Shown: positions 43,701 to 58,826, numbered from the stretch's first letter. The stretch: DNA of 64,000 nt from Agelaius tricolor (GCA_023055355.1 JALJCS010000001.1:95527381-95591380); one strand, 5' to 3'. The notes: a model not told the origin generated them from the letters alone. A program made the numbers and translations.

Positions 43701-46700
43701 GGGTAATACCACAGTGTTTGATTGTAGTATTAGAATCATGGCAGCTGAGAGATGAGTCTTCTACATAATCTTCTAAATTATTTGTCTGAGTAATTCTTTT
43801 GTTTAACTGTATTTATTTTTTTCTTACATTTTGTGGAACATTTTTCCTTTTCTCATAATAGAGCCTGTGCCAGCACCAGTCAATCTCAGAATCACAGATA
43901 TAACCACAAATAGTTTCAGAGGTACTTGGGATCATGGAGCTCCAGATGTCTCTCTATATAGAATAACATGGGGGCCCTATGGAAGAGGAGAAAAACAGGA
44001 GGTAAGAATAGACAGCCACCTTATGTATTTGTGGTCAGTATCTCAGAGGGTGTATTTTTAAACTCAGAAATGTAATTGATAAATGGTCTGTAACTTGGAA
44101 ATTCAGTGAGAAGGTGTAGAACACATACTTACAGCATGTTCAGTGATGTTACTGAGTAAAAACTCAGTTATATCCCACTCTGTTTGCCTGTTTCATTTGT
44201 ATGTTTTGGTTTTGTTTATTTATATTTTCTTTTTTTTTTAATTTCTTCACAAGACTATCTTAAATGGGGAAGAGAATAGTTTGGTCTTTGAAAATTTGAA
44301 TCCAGACACATTATATGATGTCTCAGTTACTGCCATCTATCCTGATGAATCAGAAAGTGATGAGCTCATTGGCAGTGAAAGAACATGTAAGTAAATAAAG
44401 GGATTCTCCATGTTGTTATTCATAGTTATTGAAACAGAAGGCATACACATACAAGAATTCTGAAAATTCTTTCTACTTTTTTCCTAGTACCCTTGGTACC
44501 TATCACTACACAAGGTAAGAATCTGAATTTCCAGGTACCATTTTATTGAAGGAAACTCATAGCTCCCTTTTTCTAAACTGTGATGAATGTTGACATTAAG
44601 AAGCTGAGATCATTTAATAAATATTATTGTGTATTTGGAAGAATACTAAACACTAGATTACCACATGTTTATTATTTTACAAACATTACAGTTTATGTTC
44701 CCCTGTACTTAATACATTCAGCTCTTAATCAGGCATTCATGCAGCCCTAAAAGTAAGAATGAAGTGTTTGTCTCTGCTCTGTGGTGAGCTACATATTTAT
44801 TCCTTTCTTTATTATGCTTCTCAGCCCCAAAGAGTGGCCCACGAAACCTTCAGGTGTACAATGCAACTTCACACAGTCTGACTGTGAAATGGGATCCTGC
44901 CAGTGGTCGAGTGCAGAGATACAGGATCATTTACCAGCCTATCAGTGGGGATGGCCCTGAACAGTCGGTAACTAATTTTGAAGTGCTTAAGTTATTCAGC
45001 CTTAAATGCAACCTTCTGTCAAGTAATCCATTGGAATAATTTCTTTTCAAAACACAACACTGTACATATTAATTATCTTTTACTTGAAGATTTATATTTG
45101 TAGTGAATAAGTATACATTCCCACAATTTTTTCCCCTTTCAAATCCAAGTTAGAACACTCTTAATTGAGCAGCAATAATTTTGGATGCATCCTGTTATCT
45201 CAAAAAATCACATAATCATAGACTCATTCAGGTTGGAAAAGATCTTTGAGTTCATAAACTCCAACTGTTTATCTACGGATAAAACTAAAATAAAGTGTGT
45301 TGAGGAATAAGTCAATCAGCATCTAAGGCTACAAGTCACAGATAGAGGTGTCAGGACAATCAATAATATGAACTACCATGAATACTTTCATAGTCCAGAG
45401 TTTTCCATCATTTTCATAGTGTAGTTCCCATGTTACGAGAAGACTTTGCCATGGAACATGCTGTGAACAGTTGAGACTCTCTCTCACCACTCTAGGGTCA
45501 GAATAAACACACAGAGGTTGCAGTTGTAAAGAGAAATACATGCAAAACATGTGCTAATGAAGTATTTAAGGTATTTTAGATTCTTTTACTGTGATGTGAT
45601 TCTTTTACTGTGATTCTTTTACTTCTCATCTGTGATGAGAAGCTGTAATGCTATGGAGAGACAGTACTTTAAGATCAGCCAGCTTTCCCCGTGTTGTCAG
45701 CACAAATGGTTTTGGCTACTGGCAGTCTATGCAGCACAGCCTGGGAGTGGTAATTCAGTCAGGCTGTTTATCAGAAATATGTGCTACTTAAAAATGCCCT
45801 ATTCTTTAGTAGGAGGCTGTTGTGGTTACTGTCAAATGAGTCAGAAGAACAGTCTCAAATGAGAGCCACATTCATTCAGCTCGCCTCTGTAAATGGAGAT
45901 CACTCATGTTCAGAAGTATATCTAGGAATATTTACTTTAGAATCAGTTGGATATTTACACACCCATTTAAACTCTCTTCTGAACAACATGCATTTGGGTT
46001 GAGGTAATTGAAATGTATATTGAGCAGTCAAACACTATTTTAGTGAGAAATCACTAGAGAAATAAAAAATAGCAATACGTTTAATTAACATCTGTAATTA
46101 ATTGCTGGCAGTGGAGTAAAAAGGGAATTATGATCATTCTCTTGAAATCCGTGCAAAGAATATGGTTAATAGACTTAATTGCTTACAGCTGGAATAGAGT
46201 CAAGCAGTGGTAGTTGGAGAAAACACCTCTATTTGAGGAGAGCATGCAGAATTCTCCTACTCTGCTCACGGCATTTAATGTCTCTTTGCAAATTACTTGC
46301 AGTCATATGATCATAATTCCTTGTCTTCTTTTGCTACTCTGATATTTTATTAAAGTGTAGGTGCTGGGTATGCAGTAGAATAGTCCACACCAAAATATTT
46401 AAAATATAATTTCTCGGGGGTTTTTATTGTCCTGTCTGACTTTTAATGGCCTCAGCACCAAGAGGAATCACAGGTGATCTGAAGACAGAAAAAAAGGTCT
46501 GCAAAAACTGCACATAGAACTGCTGAGACCATCATGATCATTTAGGGTCAGGTTTTGAAAGGCAATCAGATACTAAAATGTAGAGGGAGCCATGATGGGA
46601 TGATAAAAGCATTTGTGCTTTGAAAGGAGCTTTGTACACTTGAGTACAAAAAATCCCTTTGATTGTAAGTTAAAATAGTCTGCTTGTAAATTAAAGTAAT

Positions 46701-49700
46701 CTACCGCTATGAAATGTGAAGATGTGTAAATGCTTGCTCTTTGTCTGTTCATCAGCAGATGATTGGAAGTGTTACGCCAAACACCTTAGCTGAATAGGCT
46801 CTGAAAATGTGCAGATAGTTTTAAAAGTACAAAGAATGATAGGAGTTACAATATAATTTGTGCTGGTACAGAACTGGGAGTTTATATATAATTGTAGTGG
46901 TATTCAAGTTTGGAGATTTTAAAGAATAGTGGCTTTGTGTCTAAACTTGCTAAAACCAATATATACTAAATATTACTACTGTTCAATGTCTACTGCTAGT
47001 GTCAGTCAGAAGAAAATTGCAGTATTGTGTGTGGAAAACACATCACAGTGTTTTCCACTCTGCATCAAATGCCTGTGTTCTTTACTGTAGCAATAAGCAC
47101 AAAATAGAGATTACAAAAGGGATTTTAATATTTTCCTTTTATTTTGCTGCAGACTACTGTTGGGGGGCGACAGAACAGTGTGGTGATACAGAAGCTGCAG
47201 CCCGACACACCATATGCTATTACTGTGTCATCAATGTACGCAGACGGTGAGGGGGGGAGAATGACAGGACGAGGCAGAACCAGTAAGTAACTTCAGGTCC
47301 TCTTAGACAATATCAATATATTGCTTTCAGAAGAGCTGAGAAAAGTTTCTTGTGGTGAAATTCATCCCATCTGTATTTGTCATTTTTCCTTTGGTGGTTT
47401 TCAAGTTTCTGAAGTAACCGCACCTGTCAGTCTCCTGGCTCTAGATAAGCCCTGGACCACTGCCTTTGACTTGACGCCCAGTTTTTACAGCTGAGAGAAA
47501 CCCTAATCTTACTATGGAACTTCTTCCTCATTTTAATTTGTTTAATTGTTTTATGCCAGAACTTAGTAAACACCTTAAGGCATCTGAGGGCATGTTACTC
47601 TCATATATGTGTGCTTTTAAGCGCCTTCAATTGAGATGCTGACCTTCATAGTGTGCACTTTAGGACTCTCCCATTTTATATCGATGCATTCTTTTGATCC
47701 TGCTATAGAAATCACAGAGTGATTTGCTATCAGAGACACTTCAGTTATAAAACCCATTTCAATGTATTTACTTAAATAATTATATAACTACAAAATTATT
47801 AATTCAGTTGCATTTATTTTAATTATGAGCTCGTAATGGGAAGTTAGACACAGCAATGGGTTTGGTGAGGAATGGAGAAAAAATTCGAATAAACTCATTG
47901 CATAATTCTAAAATAGTGTCCAGAAATAATTTTTTCTAACTTAGCATTGTTTGTGGTGTTGGATAGAGCTGATGTATTCTGAGTGATGAAGATAAATAAG
48001 ATTTAACATGAGCTACTAAACCTATTTTAAAAATTTTCTAAGGATACATTACAGAGGTGTGATCTGACAGCAAAAAGGAGACAATAGGGTTCCACATTTC
48101 TGACATCTTATTGATCTGTTTCAGAACCTCTCACCACTGTGAAGAACTTGCTAGTTTATGACCCAACCACCAGTACTCTGAATGTTCGATGGGATCATGC
48201 AGAAGGAAGTCCTCGCCAGTACAAAGTGTTTTATGGACCTACAGCTGGAGGTGCAGAGGAAATGGTAAATTCTTCATGTGGATCTCACTAACCATCTCAG
48301 ATAAATTACACCTCATGGTGGTGATGAGAGAAATGCTGCTGGGTGAAGTAGGTCTTGTTTGCCTATGCACTGCTTTTTTTTTTTGTTCATAGCCCCCCTG
48401 GAAAAAATTCACAGCAACTCCATGAAAGTTCCTCCCATATGTATTACAGATGTTTGATTTCATATAATAGGCCATCAGTGATTAGTTCTTAGCATGGGAT
48501 TTAATACCACACACAATTTTTTGTTTCTTTATCCTTAGAGCACTGTGTGTAAATGTAAAGCTGACTTCAGGGTGTACAAAATGTTATAAAGTTGGCAGAC
48601 TTAATTTCTACCCATCTTTTCTGCTAAGAAGTCATGTGACTTTAGGCTTCAATGGTATTGGTGGAAGCAGAAAAATCCATATTCTAATCTCCCGAAATTA
48701 TTTAATTGCTAAAGAGCTAAAAGAATCCTGAAAATACAAAACCCTTGCTGCAGACTGGGAAATATTGTTTCCCAGTTGTGTTTCTTTTTCTACACCAGTG
48801 CAAATCAATGTGCACATGAAATGAGTTGTACATGAATGCCATTGTTTCAATAGCAGCTAAGGTGCTACTGATGACAAATATTCTTAAGTGCCATGGAGTT
48901 TTATTTCCTAACATGAGCTGCTCATTATGCTTCTTGTCATCTGCATGTTGTAGTGCTATGTAATTTTTTTCTTAAACTTAGAAAGTGATATTTTAATGCC
49001 TCTGAGCTGCTAAATAGTAGACATTAAAGAGTTCACGGCAGATTCTGCTACTTTCATTAGTACAGCGGGATCTGGACCCAAAAGTGGAGAGAACTGTAAG
49101 GGAACTAAATAGGAATGCATAGAATTCATTTGTATTAAGTCTGAGAGAGAATCTTCTTGAACAGCAGTTCAAGAAGATACCAAAAACCATGTTATTTTTT
49201 AGCTTCACCTTTTGTAAAGTTTTTATCACATCCAGTCTGGAAATTAGATATGGTAAGGAAGTATGTGATAAATAAAAAAGCTTAAACTATTTTTTGGCAT
49301 GTTTTTGTAAGTTTCTTGACCCTTTCTTTTTAAATTTATAGACCACAGTACCAGGAAATACAAACTATGTCATCCTGAGGACTCTTGAACCCAACACACC
49401 TTACACTGTAACTGTGGTTCCAGTTTTCCCAGAGGGGGATGGTGGACGTACCTCTGACACTGGACGCACCTGTAAGTAAAATAGCCCTTTTCATGAAAAT
49501 GTTAGGATTTTTTTATGAATGGCCTCAGATCATTAGAAATTGATTTTACATTAAAAATTTACCTGTTTGGTTATTTTTGCAGCTTCGTTACTTATTCTGT
49601 TTCCTTCACTTATTTGTGTGGAGGCTTTCATTCCACTTAACTCAGGCAAGCTTAGCTCCAAAAGTTGTGCAGCATACTTAGTGTTTACTTCACAGAACAG

Positions 49701-52700
49701 TAACATTTTAATTGCAGTGCTAGTAGAAATACTTGTGAACAAAGAGTGAATATTGCTGTTAATCCATGCTAATGTCCATGCATGTACTTAAAATTTTCTA
49801 GGAAGTTGGGGCTACTAATGTCAGCTTGACCTAAAATATGGAGTTTGTGGTTATTTTTCATACATATCTGATCAACAATAGGAAAACAAAGTCTTATGAT
49901 CATATTTTCAATTTGCAGTACAAACATTTACTTTGCTGCCTGGTATGGAAGCTTGGAAAGACTGAACATGGAGATTCTTAGCTTTGTAAATTTTAGGCTA
50001 ACAAAAGTAATGTGTTTATCTTGAGCTGAGGTGCTTTTCAGCTTCTTTTGAGCACTGTTGTAAATTCATTTAGAAATAGAACTTACAACTTTGTAAAACT
50101 TAATTTAAATTATCCTTGATCTAGTGGAGCGAGGAACACCAAGAAACATTCACGTTTACAATCCCACACCAAACAGCATGAATGTCCGTTGGGAACCTGC
50201 TCCAGGTCCAGTACAGCAATATAGAATTAATTATGCTCCACTCTCTGGCCCAAGGCCATCAGAATCTGTAAGTAATTTAGTTTTTATACTATTAGTCAAA
50301 TGTGTGTAGAGAATATTGCTTCCTTTGATGAATGCAAAAAATAATAGTAAACTCAGGCCAACTGTCTGCCCAGGAGAGTCTCTGCGCAAAGCACAGTGTT
50401 TATAGGAGTCTAGTCCATTGTTAATAGAGGCTTAATTTGGTAAAATGAAAGAAATAAGAAATAATACTCTCCCATTTAAAACTCTGTATTGATGATTGAG
50501 TATTCTTTATCATATTGCAGATAAATATGATTTAAATAATTTTTTTTCAAGAGAGTGAGAGACAACAAATATTTATTAGGAATTGTGTAATTAGGAAACC
50601 AGATGCCATCTGCTTACCCTAAATCATTACTCTTTTGTGGGGGTTGGTGAGTGAAATCTGGATATGGGTAAAAAAGTACTACCCTCCAGGTGTGAAGTAA
50701 GAATTCCTGGACTTCTATTGAAATAAGTGCATTTTTAAAGTTTGACTATGAATGTACTAACATAAAATGAACACCCATATTGTACACTTAGATGTACATG
50801 TTTTTATGTAAGGAATTGTAAGGATTTTTTATGTCCTTTATACATAGTAAATTGTGACAGAAATTACTTTTTTAGTTTCTGTTTATGAATGCTTCTCCTA
50901 TTTTTTCTGAATGATTTTAATGTAAAATGTAAAAAGTAACAACTGTGTTTGCAGAATGAGAGCTTCTTATGCTGTTTGTTCTTTTTTTCACCGGTATTGA
51001 ATTTTTTTCAATATTACATGTTTATTTTAAATTTATGTTATTTTTCTTGGACAGTTTGCAGCATGGTCATGTTTCCAATTTTTCTATATTTCATTCAAAT
51101 TATTTTCTAAAAAAAGATGGTATAAGGGGAAACTTTATTTATATAGGTGCTTTTTGTTTCTGTTTTAGATTGTGGTGCCAGGCAACACTCGTGATGTGAT
51201 TCTGGAGCGCTTGACTCCTGACACTGCTTACTCAATAAATGTTATAGCTCTGTATGCAGATGGAGAGGGAAATCCAAGCCAAGCACAGGGAAGAACATGT
51301 AAGAGACAGTCAGTACTTGTGTTGTGAAATATACGTCAAAACTGGTGTGTGAAGAACGTATAAAATTAGTAACAATTACAAATAATATAAGCTATTTAGT
51401 GCAACTCTGAATTAATGCATCTGAAGTATGCCTGCAGCAATTATAGGCCTCTGTGGCAGGGAATTTTTGCTATGCTGTCTGTCAGTTGTGGTACTTGAAT
51501 TATTAGCAATGTAATTTTCAATTGGGAAATAAGCTTAATTTGCATGTGTAAGAGTTAAAAAGCTCTTTTCAAAATCAAATTACCAATTAATAACAATATA
51601 ACTTTTATAAAAAATAGCCTATTAAGATGGGTATAATTAGTGGTCAATAGAAAAAAAGGGCTTCATGTTTGGTGTCTGACATAGTAATTGTATGTGTTGG
51701 CCTCCCCAGCTGTTTGTTTTTTGCTGCAGACACCTAAACACCAAAATCTCCTTGTTACAACTTATCTCATAGGATCTTGGTTGTGTTATGCTTAGATTCT
51801 TTAAAATTCACACTAGAAGTAACATGAACAGAACCTGTCCACAACAATAATTTTGCTTCTTCTATGTTCTCCCTGTAAAATCCCTATATTCGTCTAAAAC
51901 TTGAAGATGTGGCAGGCTCTAGTTATGGCTCTAGTCTGCAGGAGTTTGAGAAGCAGAATGTGTGTAGATGCTCACTTTGCACATCTGGATGTTCTCTCCC
52001 TTCAGTACTGTTTCAGTTTGGCTGTCTTTCTATTTAAGACCTTCAGGCATGATCATTGACTTAATCTCCCCATGTATATATATTTATTCAGGGTTTCAGG
52101 AAGGGCCCTTGATTTGGCTTCAGGGCAACATTTGAATTGATGAGGATGACACTGATCTAGAGGTATCATGCCCTGTAAAACCTTCTGTATTTTCATTCTT
52201 CAGTGCCTCGCAGTGGTCCAAGGAATGTGAGAGTATTTGATGAGACCACAAACAGCCTTTCTGTACAATGGGACCATGCTGATGGGCCAGTCCAGCAGTA
52301 CAGAATCATTTATTCACCCACTGTGGGAGACCCTATTGACGAATATGTAAGTTCTGTAATTCCTTAGTAAGCACTGACATGTTTTCAGTCAATTCTTTAG
52401 GCTACACAAAATACAAGACACATGTTCTACATGCAGTACACTGTACAGGCTCTGTGGGTTTTCTGATCATTGCTGTAAATGTTAAGAAGCCATGGTTTTT
52501 ATAAAACAGGGTTTTTTTCCATGAAGCTACAGAAAATATATTGTTTCTTGAACAAATATGTATGTGAAATAATGTTAAATATATGAGTCACACACTAATC
52601 AGAAGATTCTGAACAGAATCTGCTTCCTGGCCTTTTGTTGAAGTGTGATGGATTGAATAGCCATCTATTACTTCATACTGTATTCATTACAAAGTCAGTG

Positions 52701-55700
52701 TTCTAGGATACAGAATAAACATAAATCTGCATTTCCTAATTTGAAGAGAATTGACAGAGTCTAATAAGACAGCAATGGTAACTTTGATTCAGCATCTAAC
52801 TTGCTGTTCTAAGTTTCAGTATGAATTGTAAGTGTGTTTCATTTCCTGCACCTTAATGATAGCACAAGTTATTCTGAAGCTTATAAAATTCACAGAGTAT
52901 TTATAGCAAAGCAAAGCTCAGATCCTGTAGAGGACAATGGCAGAATTCCTGCCAACTGCCACCAGCCAAAATGACATTTTTATTGCCTTTATATTACTGT
53001 ATAGCACATGAAAATTCACTGTTTGAAAATTCCCTACTGGACTCGTTACTCAGGTCACACATATTCTCAACATACATATCTTTGCAGAAAAGATTGGACA
53101 ATCCATAAAAACAGCAAGTCTCAAACAACTGAAAATTTTAATCAAGTATTCATAGTGAGTACTGACTGGCATGCACTTTTGAGAGAGATACCTCAAATTA
53201 TTCCCTTAGTTTCAGTGCTTTATGTCTTCCTTATGGAGCAGGATCACTTTTGGGTTTTTACCTACATTTTCGTTAGAAGGTAGCAATAGTGCCTGGCTGC
53301 ATAAGGAAGTTGAGATTGAGGGATGCATAAATAGGGACATTTTTATATGTCAATGTATTTAGAGCTTCCTTCTTAAAATAACTTGTTTCTGCCAAGGAAA
53401 AAACCCACATCATTATGACTTCTATATTTCTATGAGGGAAGAGTACTGAAATTTTGGTGGAGAACTGCAGCATCTCAGTCTGATGTGTGTTGGGACTGAA
53501 GAATCAATTTGATTTATGTTTTTGTGATGGCCACATTGTTTTGTAATTCAAAATAAAAAATACTGATAATTGTTTATAGGCTATAACCCTTAAGGTATCC
53601 TGAATGACTTTTTCTATGATGGACATAAAACAGTGTGCCAAATGTCAGAACAAATTTTTGTTTCTAGCTACTGTCACTACTGATCAGTTGCAAGACTGTG
53701 AATGTGTTTACCTCTGTTTCTTTTGTGTTCTAGACAACAGTTCCTGGCATAAGGAATAATGTGATACTACAACCACTACAATCAGATACGCCATATAAAA
53801 TTACTGTTGTTGCTGTGTATGAAGATGGAGATGGTGGACAACTGACTGGAAATGGCAGAACTGGTAATTATAGTTTTCATATTGATCATTCTTTTTTAAA
53901 TTTAAGACATATTCCTTGAACACTTCAACATTGTAAAGGTTTCATTAAGTTAATTATGTTCTTGATGTGATTGTTACTTGCAGAGTAACAATCTGCATTT
54001 CTAAAAATTGAAAAACAATCAGTAGCCTAATTAGACTGGGGTTTTTTCTTTCTTTGTAGTTGGCCTGCTTCCTCCTCAAAATATGTATATAACTGATGAA
54101 TGGTATACACGCTTCAGAGTTTCCTGGGATCCTTCACCATCCCCTGTTCTTGGCTATAAAATTGTATACAAGCCTGTGGGTAAGAAAACTTGTTCATTCT
54201 GAGTACACCACTCTTAGAACAGTGAGTAGCTAATGGCAGACCACAGTAGAAATCATATGTATCATTTTGTGTTAAAGGATCTATTTATTTCCTCTGTTTA
54301 CCAATTTTCATGAAAACTTTAGTCTTATGATCAGTATTCTATAATAAACACAAACTCTCAATTGTAGTATCAAACATTCAATTACAGGGATTGAATTGTA
54401 TAGTTAAAACTTTATACAGTGACCTGATTTGTTTTTAGCCTCTTTAATGCCTCTTGTCCTTCTAAGGCTATGAACTGGTGTATATGAGAGGATATTAGAC
54501 AAGTATTTGGGTATTAAGGTCCTGCAGAACTTTTGTTTTATGTGGCCTTCAAACAATACACATATCTCTCAAGAAGCTGAAAACAAAAATTGTGCAATAG
54601 TTTGTAAAACTATGTGTATGTTCTGTTTGCAACATTGTAATACGCCAAAATTTAAGAAATCAATATGCTTTGTTTTAGAAAAAATGAGTTTAACATTTAC
54701 TGACATATAAGAGACGGAATAGTTTTGTAGTTCATGTAATCATGATTCTTTCTTTCTCTGGTCTTAATGCTTCCTTGATTCAAGGTTCAAATGAGCCCAG
54801 GGAGTTTTTTGTGGGAGAAGTGACTTCCTACACTTTGCATAACCTGTCTCCCAGTACTACTTATGATGTGAATGTTTATGCCCAGTATGATTCTGGAATG
54901 AGCATACCTTTGACAGATCAAGGCACTACATGTAAGTCAGAACAATTTTGTTGTAGTCATGCTAGATACATATGCTGGTATGAGATAATGTTGATGAAGA
55001 GAAGATTTTGATGGCTGGTTGCTAGAAAGCCTGAGCATCCTCTCATGGAGAATACTTGTCATCTGTCCATGAGGTAGATCTTAATAACACTGATTGTGGA
55101 AAGAGTCATGAAAATATATTTTAAAGTAATGACTTGATGAAATAAAATTTTCTAGTCTATTTCCTAAAATTTTGTTAAGCTATACTTGGAGTCAATCTTT
55201 ACCCATCTCCAGGGTACTACAGAATCTAACCATGTTACTAAGCAGGTCTAGGCTTTTTGATACTCTGCTTTTACCTCATAGGAATGTCCAGTGATTTTGA
55301 TGATGGCCTCAGCTAAGAAACTTCAAAAAATTTCTTCAATTATGATGAATCAAGTACATTCTTTTCATGCTGCTATATATATGAGTCAGATTTTTATTTT
55401 TGGAGATTTCTTATTTTGTGAAGAAATCAACTTCATGTGAAAATTCATAAAATGGGCTGTTAGCCATTATGGGATCTGGGGCCTTTGCAAATAGCTGGGT
55501 GGGAATCTGTAGGGTGTAAAATAAAGAGATTTGACTAGAAAAGGTCTTTCTTTCTGCAAGTGTTTTTAAAAATCAAGTTCCAAACCAGCACTGCTAATAT
55601 GATTTTCATTTTGGTGTGCTGGTTTTCACAGTATATTTGAATGTCACTGACCTAAAAAGTTACAAAGTGGGTTGGGATACTCTCTGTATCCGGTGGTCAC

Positions 55701-58700
55701 CTCATCGGTCGGCAACTTCCTACAGACTGAAGCTAAACCCAACTGATGGTAAGTGTGTTCTATTTTTTTGCATTTTCTGGAAACATAATTGTCTTATGTC
55801 AGTGAGAGCACCATTTATTTGGGTTGGTGGCAAGCACCAGCCATAATGATACATCTGGTTGAGTTTTAAAGCTCTGAGTATAACCTGTTTTTCTTAAGTG
55901 GTGAAAAGGCTGCAAAGAGGGAGTACTGCTTATTGTCAAGTGGACCTACCAGTTGCCTGGTTTCACATGTGAGCTGCAATTGTACTTTCTAGTGTGCTCC
56001 AGGGTTCACAATCACCACACAATTTTGGTCTAGAAAGGTTGTTAGGGGACAAGAATAAGAGTGCTGTCCAAACCTATCTCAAGAAGTTTCTTCATTGCTA
56101 CACTTATGTATATATACATTAGAAGGGAAGTAATAGGTTCTAACTTTCTTTCCATTGGGCTTTTTTTTGACAGGTTCCAGAGGACAGGAAATCACAATTC
56201 GTGGGTCAGAAACAAGCCACTGTTTTACTGGCCTCTCACCAGACACAGAATACAATGCTACTGTCTTTGTTCAGACCCCTAACCTTGAGGGACCTCCAGT
56301 CTCTATGAGGGAGCATACAGGTAGGTAACAGATATTGTGAACTTTAAGTTTTAGGTATAGAATTTGTCTTGTTTCAGCTGTAGAATAAAATTATTATTTC
56401 TTTTCAGTCCTCAAACCTACAGAGGCACCAACTCCACCACCTACACCTCCTCCACCTCCCACAATCCCTCCAGCTCGGGATGGTATGTTTGTTTCTAGAA
56501 TTATTCAATATTTGTGTGTAGTTGCTGTACTACTTCATAGTTTACCTCAATTTTTCATAACTTTAAGTGGATTTAAAACTAGCACAGCCTTTTAGGGAAA
56601 TGAATATTGAGACCTTTCCTAATGCCATCCCTTTGTTCTAGAGCTTTCCTGGTTTAGAACAGCAAGATGCACACCTTTGGGGAAAAAATTATTGATATTC
56701 TATAGCTCTGCAGAAAGTCTATGATTTTGTCTGCTCTCAACAGACAATTCATGTTTTATGGTAGCTGATCAAGGAAAAAAAGTAATTTACAACTTTTACG
56801 TTTTAATCTTGAACTCTTTCACATTTCTTGAAGTTTTCTTTGATATATTTTAATAAATGTTTTTGTGTAGAGCATTAGTCATGTGCCAGGTTGAATGTGT
56901 GGTAGTAGACATTTGCTGAATATTTGTTATTCTTGAATTTTCAAATTTTGAAGCAATATTTATTTCATGGTGGTATGATTGATGTATTTTAAGGGTTCCT
57001 TTTCTTGGACTTTCAGTATGCAGAGGTGCCAAAGCAGACATAGTATTCTTGACTGATGCTTCCTGGAGTATTGGTGATGATAATTTCAACAAAGTAGTGA
57101 AATTTGTTTTTAGTACAGTAGGAGCCTTTGATTTAATCAATCCTGCTGGAATCCAGGTAGGTTTGTTATTCCCATTGGGTACATTTTGGAGGGAAATTGA
57201 AGATTACCTGAATTGTTACTTCCTTTCAGAATGCTGTCATTTTTTGTGTTAGATTGCTGTAAAAGACATGTATCTGGGTATGCATGCCTATTATTTATTA
57301 AATATATTTGGCATTTTATAAATACAAGCAAAATCCATTCTATTTTGAGATATTAATATTCTGAAATACAAGTTACAGTTTGTGGGAATCCTCCAGGTAG
57401 AGAAACTGGGATGATGTACAGTCAATTTAATATTTTTGTTTCTTTGTATATGGCATCAACAGTTGGCACACTGCTTAGTTCTTGTATCCTAGGTTTTGTC
57501 TCTGTCATATCAGAAGTCTGTTTTAGTGAGATTCTGACTTCTGATTGAGAGCTACATTTTAAATTCTCAGTGTAAAAGATGAGTCCCAGGCCTGCAGGGT
57601 CCAGCTGGCTTGCCATTGCTGAGCCCCCTAGAGTCCCACTGCATTAAATAGCAGAATGCCTTTGAAAAAGGCACTTGCAAAAGCCTTTGCATGCTGTGCT
57701 AACATGGGTCCACTCTACAGTGGGCATAGTAAAAGTATGAAAAGGTCCTCTTAATGAATTTTGAGAGAGTAAACAGAAATAGCTAAAGAGGGATAGACTT
57801 TCAGAAGTTCTGGGCTGCTCATAGTTATGTCAAACTAACTTCCTGTCTGGCTTCTTATCATAAGCATTGCACCATTATCAGTTTTCTTCTACTTGTAGGA
57901 AGCTGGATGAAATCAATGTCTAGGTTCCCATAACCACTTCTCTTTCACTAGATGAAATTAATGACATGAGGTCTAAGGGAGTTTCTTACATGGTATTTCC
58001 TGTTGCAGAGAGCTGCAGGTGCAATGCATTTTCTTTGGTTAGAAGGCTGACAGGATATTTACATTGTTAAAGGTCTGCTTTTCATCTTCTAGGCATATTT
58101 TTAGTAATTTGATTCCTTATCTTTAACTCTCTAGACTTTTAAAGGAAAAGATACTACTTAAAGTCATTCTGTATCAGGCAATCTTTATCATTCGTAGTTC
58201 TAGTCTGTACTGGGTAGTTTTCCTGTTCATTTGTTTTTTGTTTCATATATTTTTCTTGGTAATATATATGGAAGTAGAGAAGACAATAAAGGTGACAGAC
58301 ACATATAAACACTAATGTTTAGTAAAATATTGAAGTCACATACCACTTGAGATGCAACAATCTAAGGTTTTTAATTGAAAATTAATACTTTTAAAAGGGG
58401 AATTTACTACAACAAATGTGAATAAATGCATAACAGAAATATTTCTATTCAGCATTAAAATAGAATGCTATGATATTGCAATTTTAAATATTAAAAGGAA
58501 CAAAATAAAAAAAAAAGTAAAGATTATGCAGGAATAAATTTTTAGTGATTGCATTTCAGTGCTTAAGGCAAGTGAGTATGTACTTGTGTGTGTATTCAAC
58601 TTTATTGACATTCTATTGACAAATTCATTTTTATTCCTAAAAAAAAGCTGGAAGAAGTTTAGTAGATACTGTACCTCTGCTCAGAATTAGAAAATGGGCA

Positions 58701-58775
58701 TATATACCTCACCATAGTAAAAGGAAGAATTTGATCATATGCTTTTAAGGCCATATTACATTTTATACACAGAAG

Positions 58776-58826
<51 letters not shown>

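Larger units (their letters stand above)
44968..47152 (+). other. Intron 29 (2,185 nt)
   Basis: Splits FN3-13. It holds a short minus-strand CR1 3' fragment (45200-45275) and three close copies of GATTCTTTTACT (45579-45623). No exon was seen in the rest. Confidence 0.75.
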
